DNA of 64,000 bases from Anaeromyxobacter oryzisoli. GTDB lineage: Bacteria; Myxococcota; Myxococcia; Myxococcales; Anaeromyxobacteraceae. Below the pieces are notes generated by a model. That model was not told the DNA's origin. It did not search any database and saw only the letters and a program-made list of their open reading frames with translations. Both the position numbers and the translations under genes were made by a program. The stretch lies in assembly GCF_022690765.1 (NCBI RefSeq), contig NZ_JALCZA010000004.1, positions 62,374 to 126,373 of the forward strand, read 5' to 3'. Of this stretch, positions 1-9,912 are shown piece by piece. The number at the start of each line of letters is the position of its first letter. Position 1 is the stretch's first letter.

Positions 1-88
<88 letters not shown>

Positions 89-2472
89 CGCAGCGTGGTC
101 TTCAGGACCGAGTCCGGGTTGAGGGAGATGGAGTCGATCCCCGCCCGCACCACGAACTCCGCGAACTCGGGGTAGTCGCTCGGCGCCTGGCCGCAGATCC
201 CGCTGTGGCGCCCGTTCCTGCGGGCGCCCTCGATCACCCGCTGGACCATCCACTTCACGCCCGGGTCGCGCTCGTCGAACACGTGGGCGACGAGCGCCGA
301 GTCGCGGTCCACGCCCAGCGTGAGCTGGGTGAGGTCGTTGGAGCCGATGGAGAAGCCGTCGAAGATCCGGCTGAACTCGTCGATGAGGACGGCGTTGTTC
401 GGGATCTCCGCCATCACGTAGACGTGCAGCCCGTCCTCGCCCCGGCGCAGGCCGTTCTTCTCCATCTCGGCGAGCACCCGCTCGCCTTCGGTGACCGTGC
501 GGCAGAACGGGATCATCGGGATCACGTTGGTGAGCCCCATCTCCTCCCGGACCCGCTTCAGCGCCCGGCACTCCAGCGCGAACCCCTCGCGGTAGCGCTC
601 GTCGTAGTACCGGGAGGCGCCGCGGAACCCGATCATCGGGTTCTCCTCGGCCGGCTCGAAGGGCTTCCCGCCGACGAGCCGCGCGTACTCGTTCGTCTTG
701 AAGTCCGAGAGCCGCACCACCACGGGCCTCGGGTAGAAGGCGGCCGCGATCGTGCCGATCCCCTCGGCGAGCTTGCGCACGAAGAACGACTGGCCGTCCG
801 GGAAGCCGAAGGTCAGCTCCTCGATCCTCTTCCGGTCCTCCTCGTCCAGGCGCTCCGGGTGGACGAGCGCCATCGGGTGGATCTTGATGTCGTTGTTGAC
901 GATGAACTCCATCCGCGCGAGCCCTACCCCGTCGTTCGGGATCCGCCGGAGCGCGAAGGCCTCCTCGGGGTTGCCCAGGTTCATCATCACCTTCGTCCGC
1001 GGGCGGCCCAGGGTCCCGACCGGCACGCGCTCCACGTGGAAGGGCACCGCGCCGTCGTAGACCCGGCCGACCTCTCCCTCGGCGCAGCAGACGGTGATCG
1101 CCCGCCCGGTGGCGACCACCTCCGTCGCGTTCCCGGTCCCGACGATCGACGGGATCCCGAGCTCCCGGCTGACGATCGCGGCGTGGCAGGTCCGCCCGCC
1201 GCGGTTCGTGACGATCGCGCTCGCCCGCTTCATCACGGGCTCCCAGTCCGGCGTCGTGGTGTCGGCGACGAGGATCTCGCCCGGGCGGAACCCGGCGAGC
1301 CGGTGGACGTCGGTGATCACATGGGCGGTGCCGCTCCCGATCTTCTCGCCGACGCTCGTGCCGCGCGCCAGGAGCACCGGGGCGGTCGCGCCGCGGTCGA
1401 GGTGGTACACCTCGAGGGCCTCGACGCCGCGCTGCGACTCGACCGTCTCCGGCCGCGCCTGCACGATGAAGATCCGCCCGGAGAGGCCGTCCTTCGCCCA
1501 CTCGATGTCCATCGGCTGGTCCCGGCCGGCCCGGCGCGAGTAGTGGCGCTCGATCGCGACGCCCGCGCGCGCGAGCTCGAGGAGGTCGTCGTCGTCGATG
1601 CAGAACCTCCGCCGATCGGCCTTGGGCACCTCGACGTTCCGGGTGATCACCTTGCTCGTGCCGCTGCCGTAGATGAGCTTGATCTTCTTCTCGCCGAGCT
1701 TGCGGCGGATGATCGGCCGGCGCCCCTCGCCCAGGGTCGGCTTGAACACGTAGAACTCGTCCGGGTTCACCGCCCCCTGCACCACGTTCTCCCCGAGCCC
1801 GTAGACCGCGTTCACGAGGACGACGTCGCGAAAGCCGGTCTCGGTGTCGAGCGTGAACATCACCCCGCTCGCGGCCAGGTCCGAGCGGACCATCTTCATC
1901 ACGGCGATGGAGAGGGCGACGTCGAGCTGATCGAACCCGCGGTCCATCCGGTAGGAGATGGCGCGATCCGTGAACAGCGACGCGAAGCAGCGGTGGCACG
2001 CGTCCAGGAGCTGCGCGGTCCCGCGGATGTTCAGGTACGTCTCGTGCGCGCCCGCGAAGGAGACGCCCGGCAGATCCTCCGCGGTGGCGCTGCTGCGCAC
2101 CGCGACGTCGGCGTTCTCGCCGTACTCGCGGCAGAGCCCCTCGTAGGCCTCGACGATCTCCCGCGCGAGCGCGTCGGGGAAGCGGGCCTGGTACACGAGC
2201 TCGCGCAGCAGGTGCCCCCTGCGCGCGAAGTCCTCGAGGTCGCTCCGGTCGAGGCCGGCGACCACCTCCCGCATCTTCGGGAGCACGCCGCCCGCGTCGA
2301 TCAGCGCGCGGTAGGCGTCCGCGGTCACCGCGAAGCCGTTCGGGATCCGCAGCCCCTGCGGCGTGAGCTCCCGGTACAGCTCGCCGAGGGACGCCGTCTT
2401 CCCTCCGACCGTGGACACGTCGTCGAGGGTGATTTCACCGAACCACCGGATGAAGCGCGCAGGGCTCGCCAT
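89..2472 (-). CDS. ppsA: Phosphoenolpyruvate synthase, 3' end lost
   Basis: Makes phosphoenolpyruvate from pyruvate with ATP giving AMP and phosphate, for gluconeogenesis in the cytoplasm. About 794 codons are readable from the ATG at 2472, against about 792 for the E. coli enzyme. In order one sees the N-terminal ATP-grasp part (VGGKTASLGEL; VRSSATAEDLPGVSFAG), the swivelling phosphohistidine domain with the catalytic His in GGRTCHAAIVSREL near residue 430, and the C-terminal PEP-binding barrel ending in GICGQAPSDYPEF and LNPDSVLKTTLR. Only the last ten or so residues and the stop are missing, swallowed by the homopolymer run at 1-88. The gene stands alone, 232 bp downstream of the lipid-transport operon on the same strand. 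The long plus-strand open frame opposite it is a shadow. Confidence 0.95.
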
Positions 2473-2704
2473 CGCACGACCCTCCTGTCGGCGCGATCCT
2501 CCTCCCTCGCCGGGCGCGCGGGATGCTCCGTTCGGATGGCCAAGGCGGGGTGGTACGTCGGGGCGCGCCAGGGGCCGGGCGGGACCGGCGCCCACCGCGC
2601 GCGCGGCCGGGGGCCCCGAGCGCTCCTCGCCGATCCTCGGCCGCGTCGCCGCCTCGTGGAGGCGCCGGGCGCCGGCCTTCTCCACGGTCCGTGTGTGCGA
2701 GCCG

Positions 2705-3319
2705 TCAGGGACCGGGCGCGGCGGGGCGCGCTCCCTCCAGGCCCCCGTGCACCGCCGCCGCGATGTCCTGCGCCAGCGCCCCGATCGTCCTGCCGAGCGC
2801 GGCGACCGTGGCGCCGACGGCCGGGGTCGATCCGCGCACGCGCGCGTTCGTGACCCCCTGGTGAGCGAGCGCGCCCCTCCTCCGCACGCTCCACCGCGCC
2901 TCGAGGACCGCGGTCCCGTCCGACTCGCCGTCGAACCGCAGCACCTCGACCGACACCGACCACTCCGGCGCGTCCTCCACGGCCCAGGGCCACGCCGACA
3001 CCTGGCGCGCGGGCACCGCCGCGCGCAGGTCCTCCTCGAGCACGCTCGCGAAGAGGTCGTCGAGCGGCGCAGCCCAGCGGTCGCCGCCCGCCACCTCGAG
3101 CCGCCCCGGCCCGGCGCGCCGCACGATCTCGCGCCGGTCGAGGTACGCCGGGAGCTCCACCGGGCCGACCCCGAGCGACGGGATCGGCGGCCGGGCGGGG
3201 TTCGACGAGGTCGGCTCGGCCTCGAGGATGTAGTAGCGGGTCCGCTCGGGCCGCGGCCCGAGCGTGAGGCAACCGGCGGCGAGCGCGAGCGGCACCGCGA
3301 GGGCGGGCGCCGGCCTCAT
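2705..3319 (-). CDS. PqiC/Mla-type ABC transport auxiliary lipoprotein
   Basis: A 204-residue exported lipoprotein of the ABC-type transport auxiliary (PqiC, DUF330) family, expected to sit at the outer membrane or in the periplasm as partner of an MCE protein. The N-terminus is a short lipoprotein signal with lipobox LALAAGC, then the typical opening RTRYYILEAEP and, later, GVGPVELPAYLDRREIVRR. The start chosen is the ATG at 3319, which overlaps the stop of the MCE gene (ATGA, 4 bp) and places the signal peptide at the very N-terminus; a longer upstream reading would bury it. It is the last gene of the operon MlaE-MlaF-MlaD-lipoprotein. The lipid substrate is unknown. Confidence 0.88.
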   Translation of the reverse strand: MRPAPALAVPLALAAGCLTLGPRPERTRYYILEAEPTSSNPARPPIPSLGVGPVELPAYLDRREIVRRAGPGRLEVAGGDRWAAPLDDLFASVLEEDLRAAVPARQVSAWPWAVEDAPEWSVSVEVLRFDGESDGTAVLEARWSVRRRGALAHQGVTNARVRGSTPAVGATVAALGRTIGALAQDIAAAVHGGLEGARPAAPGP

Positions 3320-4272
3320 CGCCCTTCCCCCGCGCGGCCGCGGAGGAGCGCGCTCGGGTCGCGATCCAGCTCCTCCGCGAGGTGGCGCACGGTGCGGCTG
3401 GTGCTCTGGAGCTCGCCGAGCGTCCTCGTGAGCTGCCACGCCAGCGGCGAGCCGGGATCGACGAGCTCGTCCACGTGCCGGATGGCGGCCTCCGCCCGCG
3501 CGAGGGTCGAGCGGAGCTGGACGACGGCCGCGCGCGTGTCCGCGGCGAGCGGGGCCACGCCGGCCTGGATCCCGCGCGCCGCGCTCCCCACCGACGCGAT
3601 GGCCGCCTCCGCCTCGCGGAGCGTCCTCGGCAGCCCGGCGGCGGCGGCCCCGACGCCGTTGGCGGTCCGCTCGAGCGAGCTCGCCGCGCGGCGCAGGTCG
3701 GCGACGAGCCCCTCGAGATCCAGCGCCTGGAGCTTCGTGAGGAGCTTCGCGACGTCCGTCTGGACCGCCGTCCAGCCGGGCTCCGAGTACACCGGGATCT
3801 CCGGATATGGAATGGGGATGGGCGACGGCCGCGCCGGCGGCGCCGACGGGATGATGTCGAGGGCCACGTAGCGGCGGTTCGAGAGGAAGCTCTCGAGGGC
3901 GATGTGCGCGCGGAGGCCGTGGTCGATCAGCGTCCGCACCGCCCGCCGATCCGAGAGGTCCACCTCGCCGCCCATCTCCCGGATCTGCGTCTGGTTGAGC
4001 TCGATCACGACCGGCATGCGCAGCTCGCGGAGGGGCTCCGTCGCCGGCCCCATCGAGAGGTGGATGCTCGTCACCCGCCCGACGGGGACGCCGCGGAACT
4101 TCACGGGGGCGTCCACGTCCAGCCCCGCGAGGTCCTCGGAGAAGAGCACCACGAACGGGACGCGGTGCTGGAGGAAGCGGGTCGCGCCGAGGTAGACCGC
4201 CGCCGTGACGCCGAGCGCGGCGGCCGCGATCACGAACGCCCCGACCGTCTTCGGATCGAACCGCCGAGGCAT
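3316..4272 (-). CDS. MCE-domain lipid transport protein (MlaD-like)
   Basis: A 318-residue inner-membrane-anchored substrate-binding subunit of an MCE lipid transporter. One N-terminal transmembrane helix (about residues 8-30) leads into a single MCE domain (about 35-120; VPFVVLFSEDLAGLDVDAP, then KFRGVPVGRVTSI). A long helical C-terminal half (about 170-300) is rich in Ala, Leu and Arg and could form the helical needle or barrel seen in other MCE proteins. It follows the ATPase gene after 10 bp and overlaps the lipoprotein gene by 4 bp, so the four products should form one complex moving phospholipids between the membranes. The direction of transport cannot be told from sequence. Confidence 0.92.
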   Translation of the reverse strand: MPRRFDPKTVGAFVIAAAALGVTAAVYLGATRFLQHRVPFVVLFSEDLAGLDVDAPVKFRGVPVGRVTSIHLSMGPATEPLRELRMPVVIELNQTQIREMGGEVDLSDRRAVRTLIDHGLRAHIALESFLSNRRYVALDIIPSAPPARPSPIPIPYPEIPVYSEPGWTAVQTDVAKLLTKLQALDLEGLVADLRRAASSLERTANGVGAAAAGLPRTLREAEAAIASVGSAARGIQAGVAPLAADTRAAVVQLRSTLARAEAAIRHVDELVDPGSPLAWQLTRTLGELQSTSRTVRHLAEELDRDPSALLRGRAGEGR

Positions 4273-4282
4273 GGGCCCTCCT

Positions 4283-5041
4283 TCACGGACCGGGGACGCT
4301 CCCCTCGAAGAACGCGCGGACCTGCGCCGGACCGCGCGCGCGCAGCTCCGACGGCGCTCCCTCCGCGGTGGCGCGCTGGCTCTCCGCGTCGAGGAACAGC
4401 GCGCGCGTCCCGATCCCGACGATCGTCGCCACGTCGTGGGTGACGACGACCGCGGTCGTGCCGAGCGCGTCGCGGAGCTGCAGGATCAGCGCGTCGAGCC
4501 GCCGGGCGGTCGGCGGATCGAGGCTCGCCGAGGGCTCGTCGATGAAGAGGAGCTCCGGGTCGAGGGAGATGGCGCGGGCGAGCCCGGCGCGCTTCTGCAT
4601 CCCCCCCGACAGCTCCCACGGGAAGTAGTCCTCGAAGCCGCCCAGGCCGACGAGCGAGAGCTTGAGCCGCACCACGGCCCGGACGCTCGACGCCGGGAGC
4701 GGGGTGAACTGCTCGAGCGGCAGCGCGACGTTCTCGGCGAGCGTCATCGACGTCCAGAGGGCGCTCCCCTGGAACAGCACGCCGACGCGGCGGAGGATGC
4801 GCTCGCGCTCCTGCGGGGACGCGCCCGTGAAGCGCTCGTCGCCGTAACGGACCTCGCCGGAGATCGGCTCCTGCAGGCCCAGGAGGTGGCGGAGCAGGGT
4901 CGTCTTCCCGCAGCCGCTCGGGCCCATCACGACGAACACCTCGCCGCGACGGACCGCGAAGTCGAGATCCCGGATGATCACGCGGTCGCCGAACCCCATC
5001 GTGAGCCCGCGCACGCTGATGACGTCGTCCCCCACGTTCAC
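4283..5041 (-). CDS. ABC transporter ATPase (MlaF-like)
   Basis: Cytoplasmic ATPase of the lipid transporter, 252 residues. Walker A is GPSGCGKTT (about residues 40-48), the Q-loop is in GVLFQGSALW, the signature is LSGGMQKRAGLARAI, Walker B is ELLFIDEPSASLDP and the switch His is in VVTHD. The signature variant with GGMQKR is characteristic of MlaF relatives. The start is taken as the GTG at 5041, whose GTGA overlaps the permease stop by 4 bp; a second GTG two codons later is also possible. The ORF stays open far upstream, but that part lies opposite nothing coding in this frame and overlaps the permease. Confidence 0.92.
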   Translation of the reverse strand: MNVGDDVISVRGLTMGFGDRVIIRDLDFAVRRGEVFVVMGPSGCGKTTLLRHLLGLQEPISGEVRYGDERFTGASPQERERILRRVGVLFQGSALWTSMTLAENVALPLEQFTPLPASSVRAVVRLKLSLVGLGGFEDYFPWELSGGMQKRAGLARAISLDPELLFIDEPSASLDPPTARRLDALILQLRDALGTTAVVVTHDVATIVGIGTRALFLDAESQRATAEGAPSELRARGPAQVRAFFEGSVPGP

Positions 5042-6219
5042 CACCCGAGCAGGAAGAACACGTACTGGTAGACGCCGCACGCGGCGATGATCGCGACGAT
5101 GGCCGTCACCACCGCCTGCGTCGCCGCGTCGCCGACGCGGGCGGCGCTGCCCTCGGCCTGCATGCCCCGGAGCGTGGCCGTGAGCGCGATGAGGAGCCCG
5201 TAGGTCGCCCCCTTGACGAGCCCGCCGACGAGGTCCCCCGCGGTGACGGCGAGCGCCGTCCGCCGCATGTACCCGCTCAACGGTTGCTGCAGCATCGTCG
5301 TGGCGACGACCGCCCCCCCGAGGACGCCGGTCGCGTCGGCGAAGAGCGTCAGGAACGGCGTCATCGCCGTGAGGGCGAGGATGCGGGGGACCACCAGGAA
5401 CTCCACGGGCGGGAAGCCGAACGTCCGGAGCGCGTCGATCTCCTGGGTGATCTTCATCGAGGCGATCTGGGCCGCGAACGCGCCGCCGCTCCGCCCGGAC
5501 AGCGTGATCCCGGTGATGAGGGCGCCCATGTCGCGGACGATGGCGATCCCGACGATGTCGGCGACGAAGGCCTCGGCGCCGAAGAACCGGAGCTGCGTGA
5601 TCCCTACGAAGGCGAGGATGATCCCGACGAGGAAGTTCACGAGCGCGACGATCGGGAGCGCCCCGGCGCCGGACTGCTGCACGAGGAGCCACAGGTCCTG
5701 GGACCGGAAGCGGGCGCGGCGCCCTCCGAACCGCCCGAGCGCGAGCGCGGTCTCGCCGATGAACGCGACCGCCGCTCGCAGGCGCGCGTACCGCTCCAGG
5801 ACCGCCACGCCCGTCCGCTCGAGGACGCCCGGCCTCGGCGCCGCCCGCTCCACGGCGACGGGGGCCTCCTGCGCGACGGCGAGGAGCCGTCCGACCTCGG
5901 GGGGGAGGCCGCGCGCGTCCACCGGGACGCCGCGGGCGCGACACCGGTCGAGGACGCCGCCGACGAACACCACGAGGGCGCTGTCCCACGCGCCGAGGCC
6001 GGCATCCTCGATCGTGACGCGCGGGGCGCGCGTGCGGTCCAGCTCGCGCTCGACCTCGTCCACGCGCGGCAGGCGTTCCGCGAGCCGCCAGCCCCCGCCC
6101 AGCCGGACGCGCAGCGAGGCGTCGTCCGCGCGGCGCAGCTCGACCGTGGCTCCCGGTGACGCGGTCACCGGGCGGCGGCCGGCGATCCTGCGGAAGGCCT
6201 CGCGCACCCTGGAGGTCAT
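5038..6219 (-). CDS. MlaE-like permease with N-terminal STAS-like domain
   Basis: Inner-membrane permease of the MCE lipid transporter, 393 residues from the ATG at 6219. The first 120 or so residues are soluble and resemble a STAS domain (VTIEDAGLGAWDSALVVFVGG), the role that the separate small protein MlaB plays in E. coli. The rest is the MlaE fold: a reentrant segment and about five membrane helices, with the conserved stretches IVRDMGALITGITLSGRSGG and FPPVEFLVVPRILAL. It is the first gene of the operon; the 217 bp upstream separate it from the divergent DUF190-CBS gene and should hold the promoter. Fusion of STAS to MlaE explains why no separate mlaB is present. Confidence 0.92.
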   Translation of the reverse strand: MTSRVREAFRRIAGRRPVTASPGATVELRRADDASLRVRLGGGWRLAERLPRVDEVERELDRTRAPRVTIEDAGLGAWDSALVVFVGGVLDRCRARGVPVDARGLPPEVGRLLAVAQEAPVAVERAAPRPGVLERTGVAVLERYARLRAAVAFIGETALALGRFGGRRARFRSQDLWLLVQQSGAGALPIVALVNFLVGIILAFVGITQLRFFGAEAFVADIVGIAIVRDMGALITGITLSGRSGGAFAAQIASMKITQEIDALRTFGFPPVEFLVVPRILALTAMTPFLTLFADATGVLGGAVVATTMLQQPLSGYMRRTALAVTAGDLVGGLVKGATYGLLIALTATLRGMQAEGSAARVGDAATQAVVTAIVAIIAACGVYQYVFFLLGW

Positions 6220-6436
6220 CGTAGCCACGCGCCGACGCGGCGTTCGCGACCACGCGGGTGGCGTCCGCGGGAGGCCCCGCGGGGACGGGCTACGCCCCCT
6301 GGCCGCGGCGCGTGCGCGCTCGCCGGCGAGGACCGGCCCCGACCGCGCACGCGGTACCTGCCAGGGATGCGATCCGCGAGGCGCCCCCGGGCGAGGGGGC
6401 CTATGGATCGCGAGGAGGACCGCGAGGAGGACCGCC

Positions 6437-7729
6437 ATGGAGCTCCTGGGGAAGGCGAAGCGCGTCCGGATCTACGTGAACGAGGACGACCGCGCTCACG
6501 GCAAGCCGCTCCACCTCGCGATCGTGGAGCTCCTCCGGGCCGAGAACGCGGCGGGCGCGACGGTCCTCAAGGCCGTCGAGGGCTTCGGGGCCACCGGCCG
6601 CCTCCACGTCAGCACGCTCGCCGACGTCCCGTGGCGGCTCCCCGTGATCGTCGAGTGGATCGACCGCCCCGAGCAGGTGGAGCGGCTCGTGCCGCGCCTC
6701 CGCGAGCTCGTCCGCCACGGCCTGATCACGGTGGACGACACGGACGTGCTCCTGTTCGAGCCGCGCCCGGTCCGGGATCTCGCCCCCTCGGCCGCGGTCC
6801 GGGACGTGATGAGCCGCGCGGTGGTCTCGGCGAGCCCCTCGACGCCGGTGCGCGAGGTCGTGGAGCTCATGCTCGCGAAGACCTATCGGGCCGTGCCGGT
6901 GGTCGAGGACGGCCGGCCCGTCGGCATCGTCACGAACGGCGACCTCGTCCAGCGCGGCGGCCTCGGCGTCCGGGTCGATCTGCTCGCGAGCCTGGACGAG
7001 CCCGAGCTGCACGCGCTCCTCGAGCGCCTCTCGAGCCAGCACCAGCGGGCCGCGGACGTGATGACCTCGCCCCCGATCACCGTCGAGGAGTCCGCTCCCC
7101 TCACCGCGGCCGCCGAGCTGATGGTGCGCCGTCGCCTGAAGCGGCTCCCGGTCGTGGACGCTCGCGGAGCGCTGGTCGGGATCGTGAGCCGGGTGGATCT
7201 CCTCCGGACCGCCGGCGGCGGCTACGAGCCGAAGGAGCCGTCGGCGCCCGAGCCGGGGCTGAGCGGGAACCAGCCGCTCTCGCGGGTGATGCGCCGGGAC
7301 CTCCCGATCCTCCAGCCGGAGTCCTCGCTGTTCGAGGTCTTCCAGGCGGTGATCTCCACCCGGCTCAACCGCGCCCTGGTGGTCGACGCGGACCGGAGGC
7401 CGATCGGGCTCGTCACGGACGCCGAGCTGCTCGAGCGCGTGACGCCGGCCCTCCGCCCGGGAGCGATCCGGTCGCTCATGCACCGGATGCCGTTCGGCCG
7501 CGGGAAGGGCGAGGAGTCCGTCGCGGCGCACACGCGCGGGCACACCGCCGCGGACGTGATGACCCGCGCCGTCCCGACGGTCCACGAGGACGCGCTGCTC
7601 TCCGAGGCGATCGGGATCATGCTCCGCGGGGAGGCCAAGGTCCTCGCCGTCACCGACGCGGAGGGGCACCTCGTCGGCGTGGTCGATCGCGCCGACCTCC
7701 TCCACGGGCTGCTCCCGCAGGGCGCGTAG
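6437..7729 (+). CDS. DUF190 protein fused to four CBS domains
   Basis: A 430-residue cytoplasmic protein. Residues 1-105 form a DUF190 domain (PII-like fold; ELLGKAKRVRIYVNEDD, HGKPLHLAIVELL), a family often found beside the fluoride exporter CrcB. It is followed by four CBS domains in two pairs, near residues 117-170, 208-262, 285-335 and 375-428, each with a DVM or RVM start and a D-L end (for example AADVMTSPPITVEES). CBS pairs bind adenine nucleotides, so an energy- or nucleotide-sensing regulatory role is likely; the partner is unknown. The ATG at 6437 has a strong GAGGAGG ribosome site. No crcB is nearby. It is convergent with the potassium transporter gene. Confidence 0.85.
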   Translation: MELLGKAKRVRIYVNEDDRAHGKPLHLAIVELLRAENAAGATVLKAVEGFGATGRLHVSTLADVPWRLPVIVEWIDRPEQVERLVPRLRELVRHGLITVDDTDVLLFEPRPVRDLAPSAAVRDVMSRAVVSASPSTPVREVVELMLAKTYRAVPVVEDGRPVGIVTNGDLVQRGGLGVRVDLLASLDEPELHALLERLSSQHQRAADVMTSPPITVEESAPLTAAAELMVRRRLKRLPVVDARGALVGIVSRVDLLRTAGGGYEPKEPSAPEPGLSGNQPLSRVMRRDLPILQPESSLFEVFQAVISTRLNRALVVDADRRPIGLVTDAELLERVTPALRPGAIRSLMHRMPFGRGKGEESVAAHTRGHTAADVMTRAVPTVHEDALLSEAIGIMLRGEAKVLAVTDAEGHLVGVVDRADLLHGLLPQGA

Positions 7730-7740
7730 GGCGAGGAGGT

Positions 7741-7754
7741 CCCGCGGCCGCGGG
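7741..7754. terminator. Perfect 14-bp palindrome between convergent genes
   Basis: CCCGCGGCCGCGGG lies 12 bp after the stop of the CBS gene and before the convergent transporter gene. It could act as a bidirectional terminator stem, but there is no U-tract and such palindromes arise easily at this GC content. Just after it the 12-mer CCGACGGCCTCG is nearly repeated in tandem. Confidence 0.3.
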
Positions 7755-7835
7755 CTCCGCGCACCGACGGCCTCGCGCCGACGGCCTCGGCCCCGGTGAC
7801 GGCGGGAGCTCGAGGCGACGGCACCGCGCCGCCCG

Positions 7836-9881
7836 TCACGAGGCGGCGGCGAGGACCCGCACGGGCAGCACCATCGCGTTGAGGCCGCCGAGCTGGAGCC
7901 TGCGCTGGAGCTGGTACGCGGTCTCGTTGTGGAGCAGGCGCTGGTACCAGCGCTCCTGCTGGAAGACGAGCTTCCCCGCGAACACCACCGTCCGCGGGAA
8001 CTCCTGGGCCACCTCGAAGCACAGCTTCTCGGCGACGCTGACGGCCTCGGTCCCGATCTCCATCCGGTAGTCCGCCGCGAGCTTCAGCCGGTGCGCGAGC
8101 GCGACGTACTGCTCGAGCCCCTGCTGCGTGCGGAGCCGGACGCGATCCACCTCCTCGACCCCCTTCATCGACGCCGCGTCGATGACGCCCACCGAGACGA
8201 AGACGAAGTTCTTGAAGTGGCCGGGGAAGGTGCGCTGGACGTTGAGCAGCGCGTGGATCCCGAGGCCGCCGTAGCCGCCGACCAGCAGGACCGCGGTCGG
8301 GGCCTTCGGGTCGACGACGGGGTGCGGCCCCGGCGGATGGGGCGGCAGCGCCTCGAGGATGTCGTCGAGGCGCTTCAGGTTCGCCTGGACGTTCCGGTAG
8401 TGGCGCCGGATGGCGAAGCACAGCCCTATGACGAGGCTCGTGACGGCGATGGTGATCCAGCCGCCCTGCTCCCCCTTCTCGTAGACGGTGCCCACGAGGA
8501 TCGCGAGGCAGAGCGCGAACGCGACGCCGTGGATCGCGAGCCCGCGTCCGCGCCCCGGCGCCCGGGTCCGCTGCCAGTACCGGAGCATGGCGAGCTGCGA
8601 CAGCGAGAAGGTGACGAAGACGTTGATCGAGTACATCGTGACGAGGTGGAGGATGTCGCCCCGCGTCCAGAGCAGGGTCGCGAGGGACGCGCCGCCCATG
8701 AGGAGCACCCCGTCCTGGATCGTGAGCCGCTCGGAGAGCTGGCCGAAGCGGTGCGGCAGCCAGGAGTCGTGCGCCATGTTGGCCATCACCCGCGGCCCGT
8801 CGATGAACCCCGCCTGCGCCGCGACCACGAGCAGCGCCGCCTCCGCGAGCAGCGTCACGACGACGAAGCCGCGGCCGATGGGGACGCCCCCGAGCCGCCA
8901 GCCGCCCGCGAACCGCTCGAGCAGCACGGCGTTCATCGTCTTCCCCTCCTCGGGCGCGGCGCGGAAGAGGAGGTAGCAGACGAGGATCCCGGCCGCGGTG
9001 AAGGCGAGCGAGACCGCCATGTACGTCATGGTCTTCTTCGCGGTGTGGACCTTCGGCTCCCGCATGATCTGGATGCCGTTCGAGACCGCCTCGATGCCGG
9101 TGTAGGTCCCGGCGCCCATCGAGTACGCCCGGACGAACACCGAGAAGAGCCCGAGCGCGCCGAGCTCCGCGAGCCCTGAACGAAAGCCGTGTCCGACGTC
9201 CGCCGCGACCCGCGGCACGTCCGGCAGGTGCACGCCGATCCCGCCGACGATCAGCACGAGGTGGGTGAGCAGGAACAGGCCGAAGATCGGGGCGAGGATC
9301 GTCACCGACTCCTTCACGCCCCGCAGGTTCAGGAGGACGAGGAGCCCGATCGCGACGCCCTCGGCCGGCAGCTTCCAGGCCTCGAGCCCCGCCGGCAGGA
9401 AGCTGAAGATGGCGTCGCCGCTCGAGGCGACCGACACGGAGATGGTGAGGACGTAGTCGACGAGGAGCGACGCCCCCGACACCACGCCCACCCGCGGCCC
9501 GAGCAGCTCCGTGGCCACGACGTACCCGCCGCCGCCGAACGGGAACCGGTTGATGATCTGCGAGTAGGCGATCGAGATGACGAGGACGGTCACCGCCGTC
9601 GCGAGCGCGAGGGCCACCGCGAGGTAGCCGTGCGTCCCGAGCGCGCGGAACGCCTCGTCGGGGCCGTAAGCGGACGAGGACAGGCCGTCGGCGCCGAGCC
9701 CGACCCAGGCCAGGAGCGCGACGAGCGAGATGCTGTGGTGCGTCCGCGGGTCCTGGACGTCGCGCGGCGCGCCGAGGAGGAGCGTGCGGAGCCGGGCCAG
9801 GGGTTGCCGGGGCGGCCACGCGGGGGAGGGTTCGGAGCGCTCCTGCGGTGAAGGGCGGGGGCGCGGGGTGCCTGCCTGCAT
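7836..9881 (-). CDS. APC-superfamily permease, KimA-like potassium transporter
   Basis: A 681-residue inner-membrane transporter with about 12 membrane helices (residues 50-480) and a soluble C-terminal domain of about 170 residues. The motif ADGLSSSAYGPDEAF near residue 63, followed by INRFPFGGGGYVVA, is characteristic of the KimA/YdaO branch of the APC superfamily, which imports potassium with protons and is controlled by c-di-AMP in Bacillus. The gene is divergent from kdpD-kdpE, supporting a potassium role over amino acid uptake, though substrate cannot be proven from sequence. The direct repeats at 9913-9953 lie just upstream. The start at 9881 is ATG; the N-terminal 40 residues are charged and proline-rich. 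Confidence 0.8.
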   Translation of the reverse strand: MQAGTPRPRPSPQERSEPSPAWPPRQPLARLRTLLLGAPRDVQDPRTHHSISLVALLAWVGLGADGLSSSAYGPDEAFRALGTHGYLAVALALATAVTVLVISIAYSQIINRFPFGGGGYVVATELLGPRVGVVSGASLLVDYVLTISVSVASSGDAIFSFLPAGLEAWKLPAEGVAIGLLVLLNLRGVKESVTILAPIFGLFLLTHLVLIVGGIGVHLPDVPRVAADVGHGFRSGLAELGALGLFSVFVRAYSMGAGTYTGIEAVSNGIQIMREPKVHTAKKTMTYMAVSLAFTAAGILVCYLLFRAAPEEGKTMNAVLLERFAGGWRLGGVPIGRGFVVVTLLAEAALLVVAAQAGFIDGPRVMANMAHDSWLPHRFGQLSERLTIQDGVLLMGGASLATLLWTRGDILHLVTMYSINVFVTFSLSQLAMLRYWQRTRAPGRGRGLAIHGVAFALCLAILVGTVYEKGEQGGWITIAVTSLVIGLCFAIRRHYRNVQANLKRLDDILEALPPHPPGPHPVVDPKAPTAVLLVGGYGGLGIHALLNVQRTFPGHFKNFVFVSVGVIDAASMKGVEEVDRVRLRTQQGLEQYVALAHRLKLAADYRMEIGTEAVSVAEKLCFEVAQEFPRTVVFAGKLVFQQERWYQRLLHNETAYQLQRRLQLGGLNAMVLPVRVLAAAS

Positions 9882-9912
9882 GGCGGCAGCTTGCCCGTCC
9901 CCCCGTCAGGAC

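Noticed and set aside
205-2853. Very long plus-strand open frame (882 codons) across the PEP synthase locus
   Set aside because: It is the antisense shadow of ppsA: composition is Arg/Asp/His/Pro-rich with no domain, while the minus strand reads a complete enzyme. The same applies to the other long frames antisense to recognised genes, such as those opposite polX, kdpD and the YaiO operon.
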